In this document: in pieces, positions 1-6,720 of the stretch
Numbering within the stretch: position 1 is the first letter of the stretch
How the letters are laid out: each line of letters starts with the position of its first letter
Source: Actinotignum schaalii_C
GTDB lineage: Bacteria > Actinomycetota > Actinomycetes > Actinomycetales > Actinomycetaceae
DNA length: 19,527 nt
Reading direction: 5' to 3'
Assembly: GCF_034119425.1 (NCBI RefSeq)
Contig: NZ_JAWUEL010000037.1
Location: forward strand, 1-19,527
The notes under the pieces: model-generated
What the model saw: only the letters and a program-made list of their open reading frames with translations
What the model was told of the DNA's origin: nothing
Databases searched by the model: none
Program-made: the position numbers and the translations under genes

Positions 1-151
1 GAGTAGCCTCGGGCCGCGCTGCCGGCACCTCCTCGACGGGCGGAATCGTCCGGGTCAGCTCCGCTTCCTCAGGGCTCGGCGCGGAGGGCGGCGGAGGCGG
101 AGGCGGGGGCACCGGCGTGGACGGTGGGAACTGGTCAGGTCCGTTAGTCAT
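1..151 (-). CDS. Partial CDS, proline-rich N-terminus of an unidentified protein
   Basis: An ATG on the minus strand at 151-149 is preceded by a good ribosome binding site (GGAAGGA, about six bases before the ATG). It opens a frame of 50 codons that runs off the left edge of the window. The visible residues begin MTNGPDQFPPSTPV, continue into an uninterrupted run of eight prolines, and then become acidic and Pro/Glu/Ala-rich. No signal peptide or membrane segment appears in this part. Proline-rich cytoplasmic N-termini of this kind are common in actinobacterial membrane or FHA/kinase-type proteins, where they precede a membrane helix. That is only an analogy, and nothing visible identifies the family. 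The gene is divergent from the variant-LRR gene to its right and shares its upstream region. Confidence 0.7.
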   Translation of the reverse strand, partial: MTNGPDQFPPSTPVPPPPPPPPSAPSPEEAELTRTIPPVEEVPAARPEAT

Positions 152-364
152 AGAAAGTCCTTCCTCACAGATGGAGTACGGTGACGTGGAAGGTGGAACT
201 CGCGTGATGAGCCCCGCCGTCGTACCTGTAGAGTTTTTCATAAACTCCACGTATCCAGGGTAGCTGGGATACAGTTGCTACAGGAGAAAACTCCGTATAT
301 TAACCATAGAAACTATTAGTAGCTACACGGGTTTTCGTCCGCGTTGTCACGGAACGAAAATTCT
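152..364. promoter_or_regulatory. Divergent intergenic region with three consecutive hairpins and an AT-rich promoter-like box
   Basis: This non-coding stretch lies between two divergent genes. It contains three short stem-loops in a row: GAGTTT (231-236) with AAACTC (242-247); GTATCCAG (251-258) with CTGGGATAC (264-272), which has one bulged G; and GGAG/CTCC around AAAA near 283-294. CCTGTA at 225-230 could alternatively pair with TACAGG at 279-284. A TATATT box at 296-301 is a plausible -10 element for the plus-strand gene, but no convincing -35 accompanies it. The hairpins would then lie upstream of that start site, so they could be operator DNA for the plus gene or leader RNA of the minus gene. 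The palindromes are seen directly; any function is inferred. Confidence 0.35.
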
Positions 365-1261
365 ATGGGAGAAAGTAGAACGGCTATGATGTACGATCCG
401 CGCACGATGACCCTTGAAAACTTGGGAGACCCGCAGATTACCGCGCGGGATCTTGCCGATGTCGCGGCCCAGCGTCCCGACCTCTGGGATGCTATCGCGG
501 TGCACCCGCAGTGCTATCCGGCACTGGTCTCCTGGATTCGCGAGCGCCAGGCCGAAGCTCAGGGCCAGCAGGCCCCGGCGCATGCCGCGCAGCCCCTCAC
601 TGCCGAACAGTGGCAAGCTCGTTTCCAGCTGGATAACGGGCGTGAACCCACGTTACGGGAATACCAGGAGGCCGTGGCGCAGGGCGCCGTGGCCGGGCCG
701 GGTGTTCCCGATAATTCCGTGGGGGATATGAAAGAGGGCCTCAAGCAATTCGCCACCGGCGCCAAGGAATTTGTTAGTAACCGGGTGGCGCCGGCTGTCG
801 CCCAGCAGGCCGGTGCGGTGCGCCAGAGCTTCGCGACTGCTTCCGCGGCGGGCGGCATTAACTGGCGCACGATTGTGCCGGCCGTGCTCATTGGTGCTCA
901 GGTGCTTGCGATGCTCAGCGTATTCCTGCCTTTTGCTTCCAGCTTTGGGTTTTCTGTCAGCATGATGTCGGGCGATTCCGGAGTGGGTGCCACCGTTCTT
1001 TTCTGCTACTTCATCGCGGCTGTTTTCTCCACGCTTGCTCTTGTGATCAAGAAGAAATGGACGATGGCTACCGCCGGCGGGGTGGGTTTGCTTTTCGGAA
1101 TTCTGCTGTTCATCGGGAGCATGGACGCACTGTCGAAGCTCTCCCATTTCTCTGAAGTTGCCAGCGTTGGTTTCGGCTTCATCCTCTTTATCCTCGCCAC
1201 CATCGTGAATATTGCCTTCTCCATCTGGGCTATCGTACTGGTGGTCAAAAAGCAGCAATAA
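365..1261 (+). CDS. Variant leucine-rich-repeat protein with four C-terminal membrane segments
   Basis: Near the N-terminus is a segment with the pattern DPQITARDLADVAAQRPDLW, followed by HPQCYPALVSWI. This matches the 'variant leucine-rich repeat' domain common in actinobacterial proteins of unknown function (established family). A Gln/Ala-rich linker follows. The C-terminal half has four hydrophobic segments: the first begins around VPAVLIGAQVLAMLSVFLPF, the second is VLFCYFIAAVFSTLALVI, the third GGVGLLFGILLFIGSM, and the fourth FGFILFILATIVNIAFSIWA. The protein ends in KKQQ. The start is uncertain. TTG 344, ATG 365 and ATG 386/389 are all in frame. ATG 365 has a weak GGAA upstream, whereas 386 has GGGAG at 367-371 but with long spacing. 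The protein is probably a membrane protein with a cytoplasmic protein-binding head. Its function is unknown. Confidence 0.8.
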   Translation: MGESRTAMMYDPRTMTLENLGDPQITARDLADVAAQRPDLWDAIAVHPQCYPALVSWIRERQAEAQGQQAPAHAAQPLTAEQWQARFQLDNGREPTLREYQEAVAQGAVAGPGVPDNSVGDMKEGLKQFATGAKEFVSNRVAPAVAQQAGAVRQSFATASAAGGINWRTIVPAVLIGAQVLAMLSVFLPFASSFGFSVSMMSGDSGVGATVLFCYFIAAVFSTLALVIKKKWTMATAGGVGLLFGILLFIGSMDALSKLSHFSEVASVGFGFILFILATIVNIAFSIWAIVLVVKKQQ

Positions 1262-1302
1262 CGAGGAAAGCTTGCGCATAGCAAGAAAAAGTAAAATCAT
1301 AA

Positions 1303-1339
1303 AAGTGGGGCGGACAGTATTAAAATGTCCGCCCCACTT
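1303..1339. terminator. Perfect 14-bp hairpin between convergent genes, probable terminator
   Basis: AAGTGGGGCGGACA at 1303-1316 is perfectly complementary to TGTCCGCCCCACTT at 1326-1339, with a nine-base A/T-rich loop. It sits between the stops of the convergent variant-LRR gene and the NCS1 permease. Read on the minus strand, the stem is followed by TTTTATGATTTTAC, a reasonable U-rich tail. On the plus strand the tail is GTGTATGGGG, which is poor. It is therefore most convincing as the terminator of the minus-strand permease, and may act in both directions. Confidence 0.8.
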
Positions 1340-1353
1340 GTGTATGGGGAGCG

Positions 1354-2787
1354 CTAAATCATCTCTACTTCTTGGCGCCGCACCCGCGCCCCGCACAGGG
1401 CGTAGTAGGCCACGAAGCCGATGATGAGGGCCAGGATCACTCCAATATTGCCCGAACCGAGGGGTCCGTCCACCCCGCCAATGAGGGGGAGGAGGTAGCC
1501 CTGCCAATCATTGAAGGGCGCATCAGAGAAGCCGTTGACTACCAAACCCCAGCCGATCACACAGCACACCGCCAAGATGGCCAGGGAGGTCACGTTGTAC
1601 TTGCCGTACCGGCCGGTGGGGGAGAAGAGTGCGGCGTCGTCGTAATCACGCTTACGCAAAGTAATATCCGCCATCATGATGCCGGTCCACGCGGCAAGCG
1701 GTACCCCCAAGGTAACCAGGAAGGACTGGAAGGGGCCGATAAACGTGGGCGAGAAGAAGGTGACGTATACGGTTCCCACGGTGAGAATGACACCGTCGAT
1801 AAGGGAGGCGAGCGGCCGCGGAATCCGAATACCTAGGGTCAGGAGCGTGAGCCCTGAAGAATAAATACCGTTAATCGCGCCCGACAGCAGCGAAAGAATT
1901 GCGGTGAGGAGGAAGGGGAGAAGGAACCAGGTGGGCAGGATGGTGGCCAGCGCCCCGACCGGGTCAGAGCCGATGGCTTCGGAGAGGGCGTCATCTGAAC
2001 CAGCCAGCATGAGGCCGAAACTAATGAGCACCACCGGGCCGAGGGAACCGCCCAGGGTATTCCAGAAAATAATGTGGCTTCCGCGCGCCTCCCGGCTCTG
2101 GTAGCGCGACCAATCCGCCGCGATATTCACCCAGCCCAGGCCCATGCCGGTGAGTACCATGACGAAAGCTCCGAGCATGGCCGCCACTGAGCCGGAAGAG
2201 TGGGAGAAGAGCGCGCCGGCGTCGAGATGCGGGAAAACTAAAATAATATAGATAATGGTGGTGATGCCGGTGATCCACGTGAGAACCGCCTGCATTTTCA
2301 TAATAATGTGGTAGCCGGCCACCGCGCCCAAAACGATGAGGGTGGCAACAATTGCTGCCGCTACCACTTTGACCGTGGTGGAATCTTCCCCGGCCCACCC
2401 CAGCCGCGCGAGCACCGTATTGGTGGCCAGAACTGCGGTAATGGCCAGCGAAGTTTCCCAGCCGATGGAGGTCAGCCAGGAAATAATGCCCGGAATTTTT
2501 GCGCCGCTGACCCCGAAAGCTGCCCGGGACATGACCATCGTAGGCACCGAGCCGCGTTTGCCGCCCAGCGCGATGACCCCGCAAATAGCAAAGGAAAGAA
2601 TCACGGCGATGACCGTGATAACCAGCGCCTGCGGGAAAGAAATACCAAATCCAAGCACCCACGCCCCGTAACTCATCCCAAAAACGGAGATATTCGAGGC
2701 GAACCACGGCAGGAAAAGATGCCGGGGTTTCGCGGTGCGCTCACTATCGTCGACTATTTCGATACCGGTTGTCTCTATCGATGCCAT
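1354..2787 (-). CDS. NCS1-family purine/cytosine-type permease
   Basis: This 477-residue, very hydrophobic protein has about twelve predicted membrane segments. The N-terminal region contains LFLPWFASNISVFG around residues 24-37, then a first helix pair, then SVPTMVMSRAAFGVSGAKIPG around 80-100. This layout is typical of the purine-cytosine permease (NCS1, CodB/Fcy-like) family, which imports cytosine, purines, allantoin, uracil or related bases by cation symport across the plasma membrane. The family is clear but the substrate is not: no codA, hydantoinase or other catabolic gene is adjacent. The ATG at 2787 has GGAGAAAG upstream at suitable spacing. The gene is monocistronic, convergent with the variant-LRR gene and divergent from acpS. 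It ends in a short charged cytoplasmic tail (RVRRQEVEMI). Confidence 0.85.
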   Translation of the reverse strand: MASIETTGIEIVDDSERTAKPRHLFLPWFASNISVFGMSYGAWVLGFGISFPQALVITVIAVILSFAICGVIALGGKRGSVPTMVMSRAAFGVSGAKIPGIISWLTSIGWETSLAITAVLATNTVLARLGWAGEDSTTVKVVAAAIVATLIVLGAVAGYHIIMKMQAVLTWITGITTIIYIILVFPHLDAGALFSHSSGSVAAMLGAFVMVLTGMGLGWVNIAADWSRYQSREARGSHIIFWNTLGGSLGPVVLISFGLMLAGSDDALSEAIGSDPVGALATILPTWFLLPFLLTAILSLLSGAINGIYSSGLTLLTLGIRIPRPLASLIDGVILTVGTVYVTFFSPTFIGPFQSFLVTLGVPLAAWTGIMMADITLRKRDYDDAALFSPTGRYGKYNVTSLAILAVCCVIGWGLVVNGFSDAPFNDWQGYLLPLIGGVDGPLGSGNIGVILALIIGFVAYYALCGARVRRQEVEMI

Positions 2788-2929
2788 AGGTACTATCTTT
2801 CTCCAGCTCAGCGGCGAATGGAAGAGGGAAAGCGAAAGTCGGGAAGAGCAGACAAGAACCGGTGGTCTCGTTTACCATAAAAGGGAAAGTTACGTGTGAG
2901 CGAAAGTCACAGGGAACGACGGCGCCGCT

Positions 2930-2959
2930 TTGGTCTGGAGCTGGCCAAAGTGATACGTT
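2930..2959 (+). promoter_or_regulatory. Possible acpS promoter
   Basis: TTGGTC at 2930-2935 and TACGTT at 2954-2959 are separated by 18 bases and lie just upstream of the acpS ribosome binding site. Each element matches the sigma-70-type consensus only partly, so this is a weak prediction. Confidence 0.25.
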
Positions 2960-2977
2960 ACCGGGAAGGAGCACGCG

Positions 2978-3499
2978 GTGATCGCGGGAATTGGAACCGA
3001 TACCGTCGCCATCGATGCCTTCGCTCAGCAGCTGGATCTACCCGGCTCCCGCTTCCGCAACGTTTTTACCGCGCGGGAAATGCGCTACGCGATTCGCCGG
3101 GCCCAACGCCACACCCGCACTGAGGCCGCCGGAGCTTTCGCCACCCCGGCCGCTGAAGATGCCGGCTTTGAAACTGTTATTCCGGCCGCGGAGCTCGCCC
3201 CCCACCTGGCGGCGCGGTGGGCGGCCAAAGAGGCCTTTATTAAAGCGTGGTCGGCAGCGTTGTACGGTTCCCAACCGGTACTACCCGAGGGACATTGGGA
3301 CGCTATCGAAGTCACCAACGACCGCTGGGGGCGCCCGGCGATTATCCTCGGGGCGCCGATAGCCGGGGCGGTTCATAAAACCCTGGGGAGCGTGAATATT
3401 CACGTGTCGATGAGTCACGATGGGAACGTGGCTAGCGCCGTCGTTCTTATTGAATACCAGAACAATAATGCGGCGCACCGGGCCGCACCCACCCGGTAA
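2978..3499 (+). CDS. acpS: Holo-[acyl-carrier-protein] synthase (4'-phosphopantetheinyl transferase)
   Basis: AcpS transfers 4'-phosphopantetheine from coenzyme A to a serine of acyl carrier protein or the ACP domain of fatty acid synthase. All three family motifs are present: GIGTDTVAID at 4-13 with the Mg2+-binding Asp8, RWAAKEAFIKAW at 80-91 with the Glu/Lys pair E85/K84, and IHVSMSHDGN followed by ASAVV near the C-terminus. The GTG start at 2978 is fixed by GGGAAGGA at 2963-2970 and by the immediate onset of homology. The protein is 173 residues long, against about 120-130 for typical stand-alone AcpS. The extra length is an Ala/Glu-rich insertion around residues 43-70, between Asp8 and the KEA motif, plus a polar C-terminal tail. 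No fatty acid synthase gene is adjacent in the window. Confidence 0.93.
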   Translation: MIAGIGTDTVAIDAFAQQLDLPGSRFRNVFTAREMRYAIRRAQRHTRTEAAGAFATPAAEDAGFETVIPAAELAPHLAARWAAKEAFIKAWSAALYGSQPVLPEGHWDAIEVTNDRWGRPAIILGAPIAGAVHKTLGSVNIHVSMSHDGNVASAVVLIEYQNNNAAHRAAPTR

Positions 3500-3517
3500 A
3501 CCGCGCCCTAAACCGCA

Positions 3518-3558
3518 CTACACCCCGAACCGGCCGCCGCTACACCCCGAACCGGCCG
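3518..3558 (+). repeat. Tandem direct repeat, two copies, 22-bp period
   Basis: The 19-base unit CTACACCCCGAACCGGCCG occurs exactly at 3518-3536 and again at 3540-3558. It lies in the acpS-lysP intergenic region, shortly after the acpS stop. Each copy contains the self-complementary CCGGCCG/CGGCCGG core. It may be a recent slippage duplication, a pair of binding sites, or a remnant acting on transcript ends; the sequence does not decide between these. Confidence 0.7.
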
Positions 3559-3590
3559 GAAATAGACCCGTGGCTCACGCTCTGAGAAGC

Positions 3591-3624
3591 GGTAGCGCAC
3601 TACCGTTGGCGTACACTACCGTGT
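3591..3624 (+). promoter_or_regulatory. Possible lysP promoter/operator with repeated CACTACCGT
   Basis: CACTACCGT appears at 3598-3606 and again at 3614-3622, a 16-base phase. The first copy also forms a small inverted repeat with GGTAG at 3591-3595. A TACACT hexamer at 3612-3617 resembles an actinobacterial -10 box, but no clear -35 accompanies it. The spaced repeats around a putative -10 suggest, but do not prove, a regulator site for the downstream lysine permease. Confidence 0.25.
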
Positions 3625-3716
3625 GCCGGTACGAACGAAGCACTGAGGCGGTGGCGCGGCCACCGCGGGGAGCGGGCCCGCCCACAGGGGCGCCGCGATG
3701 AAGGAGCTGAGATAAC

Positions 3717-5234
3717 GTGGCACCAGAGCACGCTGGACAACCTGGGCGAGCTACGCAAGCTGGGCAGGCTGAGCGATCCGAGCAGCCGCAACAATCCGCC
3801 GAGCCGCAGCTGCAGCGCGGCCTGCACGCCCGCCACCTCACCATGATCGCGGTGGGCGGGGCGATTGGCACCGGGCTTTTCGTGGCCTCGGGAGAAACAA
3901 TCAGTCAGGCCGGCCCGGGCGGAGCGCTGGTGGCCTACGGGCTTATCGGCATGATGGTCTACCTCCTCATGCAATCCTTGGGGGAAATGGCGGCCTACCT
4001 GCCGGTGGCCGGCTCCTTCGAAGAATACGGACGGCGTTTCGTTTCGCCTTCTTTCGGTTTCGCTACCGGCTGGAACTACTGGTACAACTGGGCGATCACC
4101 GTGGCCGCCGAGCTGTCCGCCGCGGCGCTCGTCATGAAGTACTGGTATCCGGATACGCCCGGCTGGGTGTGGTCCGCGGTCTTTTTGGCCCTCCTCATTT
4201 TGCTCAACGCGCTTTCGGTGCGCACCTACGGCGAAGGTGAATTCTGGTTCGCTCTCATCAAAGTGGTGACGGTTCTCGCCTTTATTGCGGTGGGGCTCCT
4301 CATGATCGTCGGTGTTTTCGGTGCCAGCCCGGGACTGGTTCATTGGACGGAAGGTGAGGCACCGTTCGTCAATGGCGGCGCGGGAATCCTCGCGGTCTTC
4401 ATGGTGGCCGGTTTCTCCTTCCAGGGCACTGAAATGGTGGGGATCGCCGCGGGGGAGGCCCGCGACCCCGCCACCACCGTCCCGCGCGCCACTCGCACAA
4501 TTTTCTGGCGCATCCTCATCTTCTACATCGGCGCCATCGTGGTGGTGGGCACCCTGGTGGCCTACAGCGATCCGAACCTGCTGCGCACCGATATTTCCGA
4601 TATTGCGGTCTCGCCTTTCACTCTGGTGTTTGAGCGCGCCGGGGTAGCTTTCGCGGCCGCCGTCATGAACGCCGTTATTCTCACCGCGGTGCTCTCCGCT
4701 GGTAATTCCGGACTTTATGTGTCCACCCGCATGCTTTTCGCCCTCGCCGAGCAGGGCAGCGCCCCGAAATTCCTGGCGCGCCTGACCCGCCGCGGCGTCC
4801 CGCTCAACGCCATGATCATCACGATTCTGGTGGCCACCGCCTGCTTCATCTCCTCCTTTATGGGCGATGGCAAAGCCTACGCCTGGCTCGTCAATGCTTC
4901 CGGACTGGCCGGTTTTATCACGTGGATGGGTATCGCGTGGAGCCATTACAATTTCCGGCGCGCTTTTATCGCTCAGGGCCGTAGCCTTGACGAACTCCCC
5001 TTCAAGGCGCGGTTCTACCCGGCCGGTCCCATCGTGGCGCTGGTGATGTGCGCGGTGGTCATCGTGGGGCAGAGCTACCTCATTATTACCTCCGGCGGTG
5101 GCGCCCTCGATCTGCTCTCTTCCTATATCGGATTGCCGTTGTTCTTTGGCCTGTGGTGGGGCCACAAACTCATCACGAAGAGCCCCGCCGCGGATCTCTC
5201 CCGCGCAGACCTGAGCGCCCCCAAGATTTCCTGA
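3717..5234 (+). CDS. lysP: Lysine-specific permease (amino acid transporter, AAT family)
   Basis: LysP is a proton-coupled lysine importer of the amino acid-polyamine-organocation superfamily with twelve membrane helices. The protein follows the remembered E. coli LysP almost motif for motif: LHARHLTMIAVGGAIGTGLF around 36-55, then SGETISQAGPGGAL, GWNYWYNWAIT, PDTPGWVWSA, FSFQGTEMVGIAAGE, ISVSPF-like IAVSPFTLVF, and AVMNAVILTAVLSAGNSGLY. The length of 505 residues suits the family. The N-terminus carries about 35 extra Gln/Ala/Glu-rich residues before the conserved ARHLT; this segment varies in the family. The GTG start at 3717 has AAGGAG at 3701-3706. The assignment to lysine rests on the closeness to LysP; another cationic amino acid is possible. 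Confidence 0.88.
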   Translation: MAPEHAGQPGRATQAGQAERSEQPQQSAEPQLQRGLHARHLTMIAVGGAIGTGLFVASGETISQAGPGGALVAYGLIGMMVYLLMQSLGEMAAYLPVAGSFEEYGRRFVSPSFGFATGWNYWYNWAITVAAELSAAALVMKYWYPDTPGWVWSAVFLALLILLNALSVRTYGEGEFWFALIKVVTVLAFIAVGLLMIVGVFGASPGLVHWTEGEAPFVNGGAGILAVFMVAGFSFQGTEMVGIAAGEARDPATTVPRATRTIFWRILIFYIGAIVVVGTLVAYSDPNLLRTDISDIAVSPFTLVFERAGVAFAAAVMNAVILTAVLSAGNSGLYVSTRMLFALAEQGSAPKFLARLTRRGVPLNAMIITILVATACFISSFMGDGKAYAWLVNASGLAGFITWMGIAWSHYNFRRAFIAQGRSLDELPFKARFYPAGPIVALVMCAVVIVGQSYLIITSGGGALDLLSSYIGLPLFFGLWWGHKLITKSPAADLSRADLSAPKIS

Positions 5235-5409
5235 GCGGCGCGTTGTTCCGTGCGGCGCGGTGTTTCTGCGCGGAGCGGCTGCATTTTCTACGAGCCTGTG
5301 TACGACGACGCCGCAACGGCCCGCGTGGTCCGGAAAGCTGCGCCACAATTTTTGTGTCGTAACCCCGCGGTAGACTGTCGACCTAACAGCGAAGGTGTGG
5401 AGGAGAGAC
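5235..5409 (+). promoter_or_regulatory. lysP-glyA intergenic region with glyA promoter candidate and imperfect direct repeat
   Basis: A TAGACT hexamer at 5371-5376 is a plausible -10 for glyA, about 34 bases before its ATG, with a weak TTTTTG 16 bases upstream. GCGGCGCGTTGTT at 5235-5247 recurs with one change at 5252-5264, a 17-base period, directly after the lysP stop. A CACAA-TTT-TTGTG inverted repeat lies at 5344-5356. No recognisable folate or glycine riboswitch core is visible. Confidence 0.35.
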
Positions 5410-6720
5410 ATGAGTACACCACTGGATGAACCTTTAGCCGTGGCGGACCCGGAAGTTGCCGCGATTCTCACCGGGGAATTGCGCCGCCAGCAAGAAGGCT
5501 TGGAAATGATCGCTTCGGAAAACTTTGTTTCCCGCGCGGTTTTGCAAGCTCAAGGCTCTGTTCTCACCAATAAGTACGCGGAAGGTTATCCCGGGCGGCG
5601 CTATTACGGGGGCTGCGAATGGGTGGATAAGGCCGAAACCCTCGCCATAGAGCGGGCAAAAAGCCTCTTCGGGGCGGATTACGCGAACGTGCAACCGCAT
5701 TCGGGTGCCTCAGCGAATGCCGCTGTCTACCACGCGATGGTGAAACCGGGGGCGAAAGTACTGGGTATGGCCCTTGATCAGGGCGGGCATCTTACCCACG
5801 GCATGAAACTTAATTTCTCCGGGCGCAATTACGATGTGGCTGCCTACCACGTCAACCCGGAAACCTATCTTCTCGATATGGATGAGGTGCGTGAAACCGC
5901 CCTGCGCGAACGCCCCGCCATGATTATCGCCGGGTGGTCCGCCTATCCGCGGCATGTGGATTTCGCGGCCTTCCGTTCCATTGCCGATGAAGTCGGTGCC
6001 GTGTTGTGGACTGATATGGCCCATTTCGCCGGCCTGGTAGCCGCCGGGCTGCACCCCAACCCCCTCCCGTACTCGGATGTGGTCACCACCACCATCCATA
6101 AAACCCTAGGTGGGCCTCGCTCGGGGATGATCCTTTCCGCGCGCGGGGAGGAATACGGCAAGAAGCTTAATTCCGCGGTATTCCCGGGCAACCAGGGAGG
6201 CCCGCTCATGCACGTGGTCGCCGCGAAAGCGGTGGCTCTCGGGTACGCGGCCACGGCAGAATTCCGCGAGCGCCAACTCCGCACCCTGGAAGGGGCCCAG
6301 ATTCTGGCCGCGCGGCTCACGGAAGCTGATGTGGCTCAGGCCGGAATCTCGATTATTTCCGGGGGCACGGATGTCCACCTGGTCCTTGTGGATCTGCGCA
6401 ATGCCGCGATCAACGGTCGGGAAGGGGAGGACCTGCTCGGTAGTATCGGTATTACCGTCAACCGCAACGGGGTTCCCTATGACCCCCGCCCGCCGTTCGT
6501 CACCTCCGGGCTGCGCATCGGCACCCCGGCGCTGGCCACCCGCGGCTTCGGCCCGGAAGAATTCACGGAAGTTGCCGATATTATCGCCCGCGCCCTCATC
6601 GGGGGCCACGCGGCACCGGTCGAAGAACTGCGCACTCGGGTACGCGCGCTCACGGACCGCTTCCCGCTCTACGCTGGTCTGGACCAGGTTGGCGCCACCC
6701 GGAGCGGGGAAGGTCAGTAA
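5410..6720 (+). CDS. glyA: Serine hydroxymethyltransferase
   Basis: GlyA is the pyridoxal-phosphate enzyme that interconverts serine plus tetrahydrofolate with glycine plus 5,10-methylene-tetrahydrofolate. It is the main source of cytoplasmic one-carbon units. The 436-residue protein has the family hallmarks: EGLEMIASENFVS near the N-terminus, NKYAEGYPGRRYYGG, NVQPHSGASAN, and VLWTDMAHFAGLVAAGLHPN. The PLP-binding lysine is K231 in TTTIHKTLGGPR, followed by FPGNQGGPLMH. The ATG at 5410 is chosen over the in-frame GTG at 5395 because GGAGGAGAG ends just before it and homology begins there. The stop codon overlaps the folD start by one base (TAATG), so the two genes are almost certainly cotranscribed and translationally coupled. 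Confidence 0.97.
   Translation: MSTPLDEPLAVADPEVAAILTGELRRQQEGLEMIASENFVSRAVLQAQGSVLTNKYAEGYPGRRYYGGCEWVDKAETLAIERAKSLFGADYANVQPHSGASANAAVYHAMVKPGAKVLGMALDQGGHLTHGMKLNFSGRNYDVAAYHVNPETYLLDMDEVRETALRERPAMIIAGWSAYPRHVDFAAFRSIADEVGAVLWTDMAHFAGLVAAGLHPNPLPYSDVVTTTIHKTLGGPRSGMILSARGEEYGKKLNSAVFPGNQGGPLMHVVAAKAVALGYAATAEFRERQLRTLEGAQILAARLTEADVAQAGISIISGGTDVHLVLVDLRNAAINGREGEDLLGSIGITVNRNGVPYDPRPPFVTSGLRIGTPALATRGFGPEEFTEVADIIARALIGGHAAPVEELRTRVRALTDRFPLYAGLDQVGATRSGEGQ

Noticed and set aside
653..1507. A 284-codon minus-strand frame antisense to the variant-LRR gene
   Set aside because: It runs across the perfect hairpin terminator and into the permease 3' end, and has no domain sequence.
1354..2787. 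A cytosine salvage operon (codB-codA)
   Set aside because: No deaminase or other base-catabolic gene lies next to the permease, so the substrate is left open.
3717..5234. Recent horizontal acquisition of lysP, given its closeness to the enterobacterial protein
   Set aside because: Base and codon usage look the same as in neighbouring genes, no mobile element flanks it, and LysP is well conserved across phyla.
5235..5409. A tetrahydrofolate or glycine riboswitch upstream of glyA
   Set aside because: None of the conserved core segments of these riboswitches could be recognised, and the leader after the candidate -10 is only about 30 bases.
3600..5471. A 623-codon open frame antisense to lysP and the start of glyA
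   Set aside because: It mirrors the GC-rich third positions of lysP, is full of His/Arg/Glu/Gly low-complexity sequence, has no recognisable domain, and lies opposite a gene with clear family motifs throughout.
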